A program made the translations under genes and the position numbers. This document shows, in pieces, positions 36,232 through 44,169 of a stretch of DNA of 64,000 nt. Source of the stretch: CAZGRP01 sp964527995. GTDB taxonomy: Bacteria; Zhuqueibacterota; Zhuqueibacteria; Oceanimicrobiales; CAZGRP01. Position 1 is the first letter of the stretch. Every line of letters starts with the position of its first letter. The stretch is taken from NCBI GenBank assembly GCA_964527995.1, contig CAZGRP010000001.1:124001-188000 (forward strand), written 5' to 3'. Under the pieces are notes generated by a model. That model did not search any database and was not told where the DNA came from. It saw only the letters and a list, made by a program, of their open reading frames with translations.

Positions 36232-36495
36232 TCAGCGTTGCGGTGGACGTGCACTGGTGGTATCGGCGGTGGTGTCGCGATGGGCCTCCAGCTCCAACTG
36301 GTGAATGCTCTTGAAACCGGCCGGCATCTCCGGCGTGGTATCGGCCGCCACCGCTTTCTTTGTCGCCGCTGGTTTTGCCTGGCCTGCCGTCTGTTTGTCT
36401 TGCCGGCCGCGACAGCCGGCGAGCAGCAGAGTCGCCGCGAATGCCAGTGCCATCGTGCGTCTCATTCCTTTCTTCCACCTCTTTTTGTTCAGCAT
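36232..36495 (-). CDS. Small lipoprotein
   Basis: The 87-residue product has a basic N terminus (MLNKKRWKKGMRR), a hydrophobic stretch and a lipobox LLLAGC with Cys28. The remainder is Ala/Thr/Lys-rich, with AADTTPEMPAGF and HRDTTADTTSARP. ATG 36465 is an alternative start with a better ribosome binding site (AGAGGTGG), giving 77 residues. It lies 8 bp after the GH18 gene stop. No function can be given. Confidence 0.6.
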   Translation of the reverse strand: MLNKKRWKKGMRRTMALAFAATLLLAGCRGRQDKQTAGQAKPAATKKAVAADTTPEMPAGFKSIHQLELEAHRDTTADTTSARPPQR

Positions 36496-36503
36496 GCGGC
36501 GTC

Positions 36504-38969
36504 CTATTTTTCGTAGACCCACCGCTGCGTCTTGGTCTCCTTGCCAACTGTGAACCGGGCGATATAGATGCCGCTGGCAAGGCCGTCGAGCGAGAACTGC
36601 AGGCGATGCTCCCCGGCCGGCAGCTCGCCCTCGAACAGCCTTCGCACCTGCCGGCCCAGGACATTGTAGAGTACGATTTCCACCGGGCTGCGGCGTGACA
36701 GCACGAAGGTCGCCGTCGTGCCGCCGTTGAAGGGATTCGGGTAGTTTTGCTTGAGCGCAAAGCTCTCCGGCACTTCCACCCGGGGCCCTCGACCCACGTC
36801 GGTTGTGACGCCGAAGTATTCGAGGGTCGCCCGCATGACATCCCGGCGAACCGTCTGATCGACGATCATCTCGAAAGGAAAGCCCAGATAGACCAGCTTG
36901 CCCGGTGCCGAGCCGCCGGCGAAGGTGCCGCTGAAGACGATGCCTGCACCTCCCCACGAATTGGAATTCTTGCCGGCATATGCCATGCCCCACTCGGCTC
37001 CGCCCGCCGGCTTGATGCCGTCCGGGAAGTCGACGTCGTAGCCGCCGTGGCTGCCGTCGTCGAACTGGATGTTGGCGATGCCGGCAAAGGGACTGCCGGG
37101 GATTCCTTCGGCGGCATAGCTGCCGACGTCGTCGAGGATGTACTCCGCCTTGAGGTAGTCCCGGTAGAATGCCTGGTCGGCAGCCGAGCCTCGTTCGACC
37201 AGATCGTAGCCGATTTCCGACCCGCTGACGAAGAGTCGGCCGCCGTTCTGCAGGAATTGTTTGACCAGCTGCTGCTCGTTGGGATCGAAGCTGGAGGTGG
37301 CCGTGCCCTCTTCGCCCAGAATCCAGTCGACGATGTCGTAGTCGCCAAGTGATACATCACCGGCGAGGACGGCTTCGTTGCTGGTGGCGTCGAAGCCGAG
37401 GCCGGCAGCGGCGATGGCGTCGCCATGCTGGCGAATGAAGTCGTGGGTGTTGACCGTGCCGGTGACACGGTCGAAGCCGTTCACCACCAGCACCTTCGGA
37501 TCACCAGCCTGGATGTAGACCCCGAGGAGCTCCGTTGGGTCGCTCTGGCCGACACTGTTGGTGGCGACCACCTTGATGAATACCGGCTGAGTCGAGCTCA
37601 GGCCGGTGAGAATCACCGGCGGCGCGGTAGCAAAGGTTCCATTGTCGAACTGGACGCCGTCCGTGGATCGGTAGACGAGGTACCCTTCCGCACCGGCTAC
37701 CGGGTCGAAGCGAACAGCGGCCCGGCCGCTTTCCACTGCCTGGACGACCAGCCGCCTGGGGGTTGCCGGCGCTTGCTGATCGGGCGGACCGCCGAAATAG
37801 GCTCGCAGAGCATCCCACAGCTCGGGCCGGCCCTCGTCGTACCCCAGAGCCCACATACCGACCCCGGCGAGGTCGCGATCGACGGCCAGGTCGTACTTGA
37901 GACTGAGGCTGAGGCTGTCGTCGTACCATCCCTGCGTCCATGTGCCGTTCTGGAAGAAGCGGTACCACGGCACCTGTCCGGGCGCATACCAGAGCTTGCC
38001 AAACGACTGGGCCCTTGCTTCTGCCTCGGCGTAGAAGCGTGCTTTGCCCTTCGAGGTCGTGGCTGCCAGGGGCTGATCGTTGACGGTGTCCCACTCGAAA
38101 CCGTAGTACGGGCAGCCCAGGATGATCTTGTCGCGGGCGAAGTTGGTAGCCTGAAGGTAGTCGTCCACCGAGCGGGTGACGTTGTATGTCTCGCCCGTCA
38201 AGGGAGCCACCGGACCGGAGGTGCTGGCACCCGACCAGTGGTAGTCGTACCCCATGATGAAGAAGTAGTCGAGGATGCCGGCCAGCGACAGGCGGTCGAA
38301 GCGGTTGTTCCAGTTGACCGCCGGCGCTGCCATGGTCAGCTCTGCCCCTGGCACCTCGACCTGCAATTGCGCCGCCAGCTCCTGGGTCAGCAGGGTGAAG
38401 AGGTTGCGGTCGGATGACGGTGGGAACTCGAAGTCGAGGTTCACCCCTTCGACCTTGCCGAGCTTGACCTGGGCGATGATGTTGTCGATGAAGCGTTGCC
38501 GGTTGGCAGAGCTGCTTAGCAGCGCATGGTTGCGGTCGCTACCGAAGCAGATGGCCACGAGCTGAACCTTCACCCCTTTGCTGTGCGCCAGGGTGATGAA
38601 GTCGCTCGCGGGCCAGCCATGCCGGTTGATGATGTTGCCGTTGCCGTCGAATTCGATGCCGAAGTAGGCCACCGTGCTCAGCAGATCCCACTGCAGGCTG
38701 GCGTAGCTGGACCAGTAGGGCAGATAGCCGAAAATCACCTTTGTCGGGCCGGCGGTCTCGCGCGGCTGCAGTGGGATGATTTGATTCGGCTTGAGCAGCG
38801 AGGGCGGCGGCTGGAAATCACGGTATTGTTCGAGAGAAATCTGATGCACGGTGGCCGGCGGTTGCTGGCCCAAACTGGCATGTGCCTGGGCCAGAACGAG
38901 GGTGGCCAGCAGGCCCATCAGCGCCCTCTGCGGCAGCCCGATACGATCTCCAGGACGTCTCTGTCTCAT
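36504..38969 (-). CDS. Secreted GH18-family glycosidase with C-terminal sorting domain
   Basis: The 821-residue product has a signal peptide (about 1-33) and a GH18 barrel (VIFGYLPYWSSYASLQWDLL near 78-97). The catalytic strand is GVNLDFEFPP (175-184), where Asp179 and Glu181 correspond to the D-x-E of the DxxDxDxE motif; the first acidic position is Glu174. Further chitinase-like strings are FFIMGYDYHWSGAS and VGMWALGYD. A fibronectin type III-like module, a DJ-1/ThuA-like segment (VDWILGEEGTATSSF..NGGRLFVSGSEIG) and a final 80-residue domain (LKQNYPNPFNGGTT...GRQVRRLFEGELPAGEH) typical of FCB surface sorting follow. It probably cleaves chitin- or peptidoglycan-like beta-1,4-GlcNAc polymers. 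AGAGG lies upstream. Confidence 0.88.
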   Translation of the reverse strand: MRQRRPGDRIGLPQRALMGLLATLVLAQAHASLGQQPPATVHQISLEQYRDFQPPPSLLKPNQIIPLQPRETAGPTKVIFGYLPYWSSYASLQWDLLSTVAYFGIEFDGNGNIINRHGWPASDFITLAHSKGVKVQLVAICFGSDRNHALLSSSANRQRFIDNIIAQVKLGKVEGVNLDFEFPPSSDRNLFTLLTQELAAQLQVEVPGAELTMAAPAVNWNNRFDRLSLAGILDYFFIMGYDYHWSGASTSGPVAPLTGETYNVTRSVDDYLQATNFARDKIILGCPYYGFEWDTVNDQPLAATTSKGKARFYAEAEARAQSFGKLWYAPGQVPWYRFFQNGTWTQGWYDDSLSLSLKYDLAVDRDLAGVGMWALGYDEGRPELWDALRAYFGGPPDQQAPATPRRLVVQAVESGRAAVRFDPVAGAEGYLVYRSTDGVQFDNGTFATAPPVILTGLSSTQPVFIKVVATNSVGQSDPTELLGVYIQAGDPKVLVVNGFDRVTGTVNTHDFIRQHGDAIAAAGLGFDATSNEAVLAGDVSLGDYDIVDWILGEEGTATSSFDPNEQQLVKQFLQNGGRLFVSGSEIGYDLVERGSAADQAFYRDYLKAEYILDDVGSYAAEGIPGSPFAGIANIQFDDGSHGGYDVDFPDGIKPAGGAEWGMAYAGKNSNSWGGAGIVFSGTFAGGSAPGKLVYLGFPFEMIVDQTVRRDVMRATLEYFGVTTDVGRGPRVEVPESFALKQNYPNPFNGGTTATFVLSRRSPVEIVLYNVLGRQVRRLFEGELPAGEHRLQFSLDGLASGIYIARFTVGKETKTQRWVYEK

Positions 38970-38983
38970 GGGTTGGCAACCTC

Positions 38984-39541
38984 TCAGGATCGTTGCTCCT
39001 GGTTCGACTCTGCGATCAGCCGGTCCAGTGTTCGTTCGAAGGTTCGGTAGGCGTCGTTGCCGAAGAGCACGAAGATGACTCGTTTGATCCGGGTGTCTCC
39101 ACGCAGGTAATCCATGGCGGTGCGCAGCATGATGTCGGCGCAGCGGTCGATGGGAAAGCCGAAGATGCCGGTGCTGATGGCGGGGAAGGCGATGCTGAGG
39201 ACCCCTTGGCGATCGGCCAGCTCCAGACTGCTGAGGGTGGCCCGGCGCAACTTGTCATCTTCGTTTCCCTCGCCCATGCGTGGCCCAACGGCGTGAATGA
39301 CGTAGCGGGCCTTGAGATTGCCGCCTGTGGTGATGACGGCACCGCCCACCGGGCAGGAGCCGATGCGATTGCATTCCTCCTGGATCGCCGGGCCGCCCTT
39401 GCGGCGAATGGCACCGGCCACACCGGCGCCGAGGACGAGGGCGGCATTGGCCGCGTTGACGATGGCGTCGACGTCTTGCTCAGTGATATCCCCCTCGACC
39501 AACTCCAGTGTGGAACGATGGATCTTGACTTGCCTACTCAT
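38984..39541 (-). CDS. Macrodomain protein (ADP-ribose/O-acetyl-ADP-ribose hydrolase type)
   Basis: The 185-residue protein is a single macrodomain. GDITEQDVDAIVNAANAAL (17-35) includes the NAAN motif at 29-32. GAGVAGAIRRKGG binds phosphate, and AISTGIFGFP near 120-129 closes the pocket. Family members remove acetyl or ADP-ribose groups. It sits 14 bp upstream of the GH18 gene (in transcription order) and 6 bp after the membrane-anchored protein, so it is embedded in the carbohydrate operon. Confidence 0.93.
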   Translation of the reverse strand: MSRQVKIHRSTLELVEGDITEQDVDAIVNAANAALVLGAGVAGAIRRKGGPAIQEECNRIGSCPVGGAVITTGGNLKARYVIHAVGPRMGEGNEDDKLRRATLSSLELADRQGVLSIAFPAISTGIFGFPIDRCADIMLRTAMDYLRGDTRIKRVIFVLFGNDAYRTFERTLDRLIAESNQEQRS

Positions 39542-39547
39542 GATGTC

Positions 39548-40225
39548 TCACCTGGTTTCACCCGCGAAGCTTGGCGACAGCGCCATGTCCACGACCACAG
39601 AGGCCTTGCCCACACGGGCGTCGATCAAGAAAACGCTTAGAGATTTCAGTGATGCCGGGAACGATTCGGCGCTGCTCTCGAATAGCTCATCCAGTGGCAG
39701 GAATTCGACCTTGTGCAAAGAGAGTTTTCCGCGGTAGCGGCCGATGAAAGTGACCAGCTCGCGCCCTTTTTCCAGGGAGTCGAAGGTGAGCGTCACGGGT
39801 TTGGTGACCTGCGGATCGCACTTCAGGGTGATGGCCCCGCGCAGGTCTCCCCACTGCTGGTAGTAGTTGAGGAGCGCGTCGAGCAGCATGGCGCTGATTT
39901 GCACGGTGTCCCGGCGGCCCGACCTGGCCAGTCCGGCATCGCGCTGTGCCCAGACCCGCCTCAGGGTGCGGCCACGCAGCACCCCGGTGTCCTCCAGGAT
40001 TCGCTGCCGGACGGCGTCGCTGAGGTTGGCGTGCTGCGCCAGCAACAGCACCGAGTCTTCGACGGCCGCAATTTGTTGCCGCAAAGCCTCTGTCTCAGAT
40101 GAGGCTCGACGGTCCGCTGCCACGCTGTAGACGGCGAAGCCAAGCATGAAGAAGAACAATGCCCCCAGCAAGTTTGTCAGCCACACCGGGTAGAGCGCAG
40201 CCCTCGTTTTGCGTGACGGTGTCAT
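39548..40225 (-). CDS. Single-span membrane protein of unknown function
   Basis: The 225-residue product has a cytoplasmic basic start, one membrane helix (LYPVWLTNLLGALFFFMLGF) and an extracytoplasmic region with a short helical, coiled-coil-like part and a beta-rich end (VTLTFDSLEKGRELVTFIGR). ATG 40225 has AAGGGG six bases upstream; an ATG two codons earlier is too close to it. It ends 6 bp before the macrodomain gene. No family recognised. Confidence 0.55.
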   Translation of the reverse strand: MTPSRKTRAALYPVWLTNLLGALFFFMLGFAVYSVAADRRASSETEALRQQIAAVEDSVLLLAQHANLSDAVRQRILEDTGVLRGRTLRRVWAQRDAGLARSGRRDTVQISAMLLDALLNYYQQWGDLRGAITLKCDPQVTKPVTLTFDSLEKGRELVTFIGRYRGKLSLHKVEFLPLDELFESSAESFPASLKSLSVFLIDARVGKASVVVDMALSPSFAGETR

Positions 40226-40281
40226 GATCATCCCCTTCGAAGTTGTCCAGAGACGATGGCGTCGCTGTTCCTCTGGCAGCC

Positions 40282-41625
40282 TCAGCCACGGCCCACAGCC
40301 CGCAGCGGCTCGCTGCCAAGAATGACCTTCTGCCCCGGGCCCCGGTACCAACCCGCAACATCGGCGATCGAGATCTTCTCCGTGCCGATGCCGACCTCGT
40401 GGTGCAACCACAGCATCCATGGCAGGAGGCCGCTCTGCGGGTGAAAGAGGAGCCGGTGCAGCACCTTCTGCGGCTTGCTTCCCGACTTCATGTCGAATTC
40501 AGCATCTGGAAGCTGGAAGAGCGTATGCATCTGGAAGTTCTCTACGCCGCGAAGCGCATATTCCAGCGCCATCTTGCCAGAGTGGATGTCACCGGTGCCG
40601 CTGATCGGCTGCACTTCCCCGGGCAGCTCTCCGCGCAGCTCGGCTCGGCGCAGCCAGGTCAGAACGCGCAGGTTCCGTTCGCTGAGATCCGGTCCGCCGT
40701 AAGCGACCCCCTTCTTGCCCTCGAACTCGCGTTCGGGATCGAAGAGGCGATTGGCGTAGACGATGAAGTCGGCCCGGCGGGCGGTGTCGCGCTGCTGGAT
40801 CAGGACCTTGAGCATGTCGAGCTGGAATCGGTCCTCGAAGCAGGCATTCATGACCTTGATGCCGACCCTTACCCTCGATGGGGCAGCCGCCTCCTTGATG
40901 AGTCCGGGGACGTGCTGCAGCCAGTCGAGGATTTTTGCTTTCTGCGTGGCGCGATCCGAGCCGGCGAGGGTGGGGCTGAAATCCTTTTCCAGCGGCATGG
41001 GGCCTTGCTGGTTGCTCTGTTCCCAAACCTCGAGCAGGCGCTTCGTGGTGTAGTCGTATTCCTGGCGCCGGAAACGCTGTTCACCAGGTCCGGGGAGGTG
41101 GTACTTGCAGGACGGCACCATGAGAACTCCGTGCCGGCGGCCCACTTCAAGGGCGGATCGGAAGAAGTTGAGGTAGGCGTTGAAGGTGTCGTACCAGCCG
41201 CGGCCCTTCCAGGTGACCGTCCAGCCCAGGCGACCGCTCCTGCCACGGATCCGCTCCACCTTCATGTGAGTTTCAGGGATGGCCCATTCGCGCATCGACT
41301 GGCTACCGGTAGAGTCAACGGCGATGACGGTCTTCAGCACCACGAACCCCAGCCCGGCTTCGGCATCGGCTTTGACCTGGTGCGGTCTCATGGACAACTG
41401 CCCGGACGCCTTTCCGAATGGACAGGCAATGTCGTAACCAGCATAGCGGCTGGCGAGATCGACACCGTAGCGTTCGCGAAGATAAGCGGGGAGGTCAGCC
41501 GGCAGCCCGGTTGCGAATCGCGCGTAGTCCTGGGCCACTGCCTCCGCCATAGCGGGCGGCAGATTGGGGTCTTCCGGGAGTAAGAATGGATTCTCCGGGA
41601 TCATCGAGTTCGTGTCTGGCACCAT
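40282..41625 (-). CDS. Dihydroorotate-dehydrogenase-like TIM-barrel protein
   Basis: The 447-residue product has GAGAGGAG five bases before the start. IACPFGKASGQLSMRPHQVK (about 66-85) and the C-terminal ISGTGDIHSGKMALEYALRG resemble the FMN-phosphate-binding loops of the DHOD/class 1A-like flavoprotein barrel, where a GTGDI pattern precedes helix 7 and 8. Length exceeds typical PyrD (about 310-340 aa). The catalytic Cys/Ser and quinone or NAD partner regions are not evident. Its place in a polysaccharide operon is unexpected, and a non-pyrimidine oxidoreductase role is possible. Confidence 0.45.
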   Translation of the reverse strand: MVPDTNSMIPENPFLLPEDPNLPPAMAEAVAQDYARFATGLPADLPAYLRERYGVDLASRYAGYDIACPFGKASGQLSMRPHQVKADAEAGLGFVVLKTVIAVDSTGSQSMREWAIPETHMKVERIRGRSGRLGWTVTWKGRGWYDTFNAYLNFFRSALEVGRRHGVLMVPSCKYHLPGPGEQRFRRQEYDYTTKRLLEVWEQSNQQGPMPLEKDFSPTLAGSDRATQKAKILDWLQHVPGLIKEAAAPSRVRVGIKVMNACFEDRFQLDMLKVLIQQRDTARRADFIVYANRLFDPEREFEGKKGVAYGGPDLSERNLRVLTWLRRAELRGELPGEVQPISGTGDIHSGKMALEYALRGVENFQMHTLFQLPDAEFDMKSGSKPQKVLHRLLFHPQSGLLPWMLWLHHEVGIGTEKISIADVAGWYRGPGQKVILGSEPLRAVGRG

Positions 41626-41643
41626 CCGACTCCTCTCGGCCGT

Positions 41644-42951
41644 TCACGGAGCTGGCTTGAGAGTGGCGAAAATCACCTGCGTTGGTGTTTGCGTACCCAG
41701 ATTCTCTCCCTTTGGGCCGCGGGTGTAGAGGAGTCTCGGGTTACCGACCTTGTTATGCCCGAACCAGCGTTCCCAGGACGGCAGCCAGTTGTTGACCGCT
41801 GCGGTCTCGGAGATCTGAGTCGCCGTGACGCCGCGGAGGTCATGGTCGGTGCGGAAGACATAGAGTTCGGTTGACGGGTCGCCCCAGGGGGTGTCGTGCC
41901 GGGCTACCTGGGCGGCGATCCAGACCTCATGTTGGGGCATCAGAGCCGTATTCGCCATGCCATGGATCTCCAGCCTGGTCTCATCGGGAAGCCCGGCGCC
42001 GAGGTCGAGGCTGCGAATCCCGTCCGAACCGATGCGGATCAGGCGAGCGGATTTCGGGGACGTGTCGTAGCGGTGGACGACGAAGAAGGCGTGTCCGTCA
42101 CCGTCCGCCACTACATTTCCGACGCGCAGGTCGGTTCCTTCTCCCGCAGTGATGGCCTCCGCCGAAGCAAAAGTGACCGGCAGGCGGTAGGGCGAGCCGT
42201 CGGAGCGCCGCCAGGTCTTGCCGCCGTCGCTCGACTGCATATATCCGATCTTGCGTCCCTTCTTTGTGTCCCATTCGAAGAAGTTGAACACCGCATGCAG
42301 GGTTTGGTCCGGGGCCAGGGCCAATGAATTGAAATAGGAGATCATGTAGCGGCTGCCGCCGTCCACCAGCACCCTCGGCGGGGTCCAGCGGCCGTTGGCG
42401 CTGCGACGCTGGTAGAGCATCTTCCGCGGCCAGGCGCCGCCGCGATAGATCACATGAAGCGTGTTGGCCGAATCGACAACGACGCTGGCGTAGGTGGCGC
42501 TGTCGCCAAAGGTTTCAACTGCGGACCATTGCGATGCGTCGTTCGGCCGCAGGCCGCGGCGGTAAAGGAACGGTCCGTGGTGTGGGCCGTAGATGAGGTG
42601 TAGGGTTCCGGTGCCGTCCACGACAAGCGCCGGGTCGGCATGGTTGTCGGTTCCCTGGCCGACCTTCTGCGGTGGTTCCCAGAGCCCGGTCCGCTCATCT
42701 CGTGTCTGCACCCAGATGGTGGACCCGGCTCCGAGGTAAGTAATGTGCGTCTTGTCGCCGAAGCGGGCAATCTTGGGCGTCATCCCGTATGCTGTGGCGC
42801 GGCTCGATCCCTGCCCAAAAAGGACCTTGCGCTCTGCGACCTTCACGGACAGATCGCTGCCAGAGCCGAGCAACGACAGAGCCATGCCCGAGAGCAGAAG
42901 GACAGCCCCACTTTTCAGAAGGCGACGATAAAGGTGATGGTGGGAATGCAT
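41644..42951 (-). CDS. Secreted BNR-repeat (sialidase-like beta-propeller) protein
   Basis: The 435-residue product starts at ATG 42951 with a signal or anchor (LLKSGAVLLLSGMALSLL). Repeated propeller blades have the pattern THITYLGAGSTIWVQTRDER, HLIYGPHHGPFLYRRG, HVIYRGGAWPRKMLYQRR and IGYMQSSDGGKTWRRSDGSP; the last matches the BNR Asp-box (SxDxGxTW). BNR proteins include sialidases, rhamnogalacturonan lyases and adhesins; I see no catalytic residues that decide. The gene is first in the long minus-strand operon, with its promoter at 43034-43062. An in-frame start at 43062 lies in the -35 element and is rejected. Confidence 0.75.
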   Translation of the reverse strand: MHSHHHLYRRLLKSGAVLLLSGMALSLLGSGSDLSVKVAERKVLFGQGSSRATAYGMTPKIARFGDKTHITYLGAGSTIWVQTRDERTGLWEPPQKVGQGTDNHADPALVVDGTGTLHLIYGPHHGPFLYRRGLRPNDASQWSAVETFGDSATYASVVVDSANTLHVIYRGGAWPRKMLYQRRSANGRWTPPRVLVDGGSRYMISYFNSLALAPDQTLHAVFNFFEWDTKKGRKIGYMQSSDGGKTWRRSDGSPYRLPVTFASAEAITAGEGTDLRVGNVVADGDGHAFFVVHRYDTSPKSARLIRIGSDGIRSLDLGAGLPDETRLEIHGMANTALMPQHEVWIAAQVARHDTPWGDPSTELYVFRTDHDLRGVTATQISETAAVNNWLPSWERWFGHNKVGNPRLLYTRGPKGENLGTQTPTQVIFATLKPAP

Positions 42952-42991
42952 GCGTTTGAAGTTGATCAGTGTCCCGTGCGATGGATCGATT

Positions 42992-43005
42992 CGGGCGAAA
43001 GCCCG
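42992..43005 (-). promoter_or_regulatory. Leader hairpin of the minus-strand operon
   Basis: CGGGC and GCCCG flank a four-base loop in the 5' leader between the promoter and the BNR gene start. It could stabilise or attenuate the long transcript. There is no T tract. Confidence 0.35.
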
Positions 43006-43033
43006 CACCGTGATGGTCGATCGCTTCGAAGTC

Positions 43034-43062
43034 AATATAGAAACGGGCGCCGGAAAAGTCAA
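43034..43062 (-). promoter_or_regulatory. Sigma70-type promoter of the 14-gene minus-strand block
   Basis: On the minus strand TTGACT (-35, at 43062-43057) and TATATT (-10, at 43039-43034) are 17 bp apart, close to consensus. The first gene begins about 80 bp downstream. It diverges from the tRNA promoter at 43139. Confidence 0.75.
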
Positions 43063-43138
43063 TTCAAATCTACCTGGGCCGCCGCCGCCCGACTCTGGTT
43101 TGGCAGCGGGACCCGCAACCTCCTGGCGGAAAAAGGGC

Positions 43139-43167
43139 TTGCATCTATTTGGTCGGAATGATATATT
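43139..43167 (+). promoter_or_regulatory. Promoter of the tRNA-Met gene
   Basis: TTGCAT (43139-43144) and TATATT (43162-43167) have a 17 bp spacer and end 22 bp before the first tRNA base. Confidence 0.78.
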
Positions 43168-43189
43168 TCAGATTGAATTGCAAAGGGAT

Positions 43190-43263
43190 GGCGGTGTAGC
43201 TCAGTTGGCTAGAGCAGCGGAATCATAATCCGCGTGTCGGGGGTTCGAGTCCCTCCACCGCTA
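43190..43263 (+). tRNA. tRNA-Met (CAU), elongator type
   Basis: The 74-nt cloverleaf folds cleanly: acceptor GGCGGTG with CACCGCT (G1-U72 wobble), D stem GCTC/GAGC, anticodon stem GCGGA/TCCGC around loop ATCATAA (anticodon CAU), variable GTGTC, and T arm GGGGG-TTCGAGT-CCCTC. CCA is not encoded. The anticodon stem lacks the three consecutive G-C pairs of initiator tRNA, so it is not fMet. It resembles elongator Met; tRNA-Ile2, which also has CAU before lysidine modification, cannot be fully excluded. Confidence 0.95.
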
Positions 43264-43284
43264 CAAGCTGGATTTCGCAGGTAG

Positions 43285-43319
43285 AGCCCACGGTTGACTC
43301 CCGCTGGGCTTTCTTTTTT
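43285..43319 (+). terminator. Rho-independent terminator of the tRNA gene
   Basis: AGCCCA (43285-43290) pairs with TGGGCT (43305-43310) around a 14-base loop and is followed by TTCTTTTTT. Confidence 0.7.
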
Positions 43320-43395
43320 CACCGGAGTACCGGGCTGGGGCCGTGACACCAGTGGATTCGCGGCTACGGAAGAGGAAATCGGCGCCTCAAGAGGA

Positions 43396-44151
43396 ATGGT
43401 CACCGAGACTAAAACTGTTGTTGGGGTAATCCTTGCTGCGGGGCGTGGCACGCGCATGGGCTCGACGTTGCCCAAAGCGGCTCACCCGCTGCATGCGCTG
43501 CCTCTGGCCATGTACCCTGCGGAAGCGCTGCGCCGGGCCGGTGTCGGCAGGATCATTGTCGTGGTGGGCTTCGAGGCCGAAAAGGTACGTTCCGCCCTTG
43601 GTAACGGCTTCGACTACGTCCTGCAACGGCAGCAGAAAGGCACGGGGCACGCGTTCATGCAGGCGGCGGCTGTGCTCGCAGACTACCGCGGAGACGTGGT
43701 GGTGACCGTCGGCGACGCTCCCCTGTTGACAGCAGGCGCTATCCGCAGGGTCTTGAATCACCGTCGCGACACAGGTGCGGCAGCGGCGATGTTGACGGCT
43801 GTCTTTCCGGACCGCGTGCCCCCTTACGGGCGTGTGATTCGCGATGCCGAAGGAAGTGTGATCCGGATCGTCGAGGAACGCGATGCAACAGCCGAGGAGC
43901 GCCTCATCCGTGAAGTCAATGCCTCGGTGTACTGCTTCGATGCTGCGATCGTGCTGCCGCTGCTGGGGGAAATCGATCGTCACAACCGGGCCGGGGAGTA
44001 CTATTTGACTGACATCGTCGAGATCCTGCGCAGGCACGGCCATGAGGTTTGCGCCGTCCAGGTGGACGATCCGCGGACTGTGCTCGGCGTGAATACTCGT
44101 TCCGATCTCCTGGAAGTGTCCCGGATCATGCAGGATCTCGGCGCGCTGTGA
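43396..44151 (+). CDS. GlmU-like UDP-N-acetylglucosamine pyrophosphorylase domain protein
   Basis: The 251-residue nucleotidyltransferase has the GT-A/NTP-transferase start VILAAGRGTRMG (11-22) with PK at 26-27, then LQRQQKGTGHAFMQAA, VTVGDAPLLTAG and NRAGEYYLTDIVEIL. These are the uridylyltransferase motifs of GlmU. The C-terminal left-handed beta-helix acetyltransferase of bifunctional GlmU (about 450 aa) is absent, so it makes UDP-GlcNAc or a related NDP-sugar only. AAGAGGA precedes ATG 43396. It leads the housekeeping operon, 18 bp before tilS. Confidence 0.88.
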   Translation: MVTETKTVVGVILAAGRGTRMGSTLPKAAHPLHALPLAMYPAEALRRAGVGRIIVVVGFEAEKVRSALGNGFDYVLQRQQKGTGHAFMQAAAVLADYRGDVVVTVGDAPLLTAGAIRRVLNHRRDTGAAAAMLTAVFPDRVPPYGRVIRDAEGSVIRIVEERDATAEERLIREVNASVYCFDAAIVLPLLGEIDRHNRAGEYYLTDIVEILRRHGHEVCAVQVDDPRTVLGVNTRSDLLEVSRIMQDLGAL

Positions 44152-44169
44152 TCAATCGGTCCGTCGATC

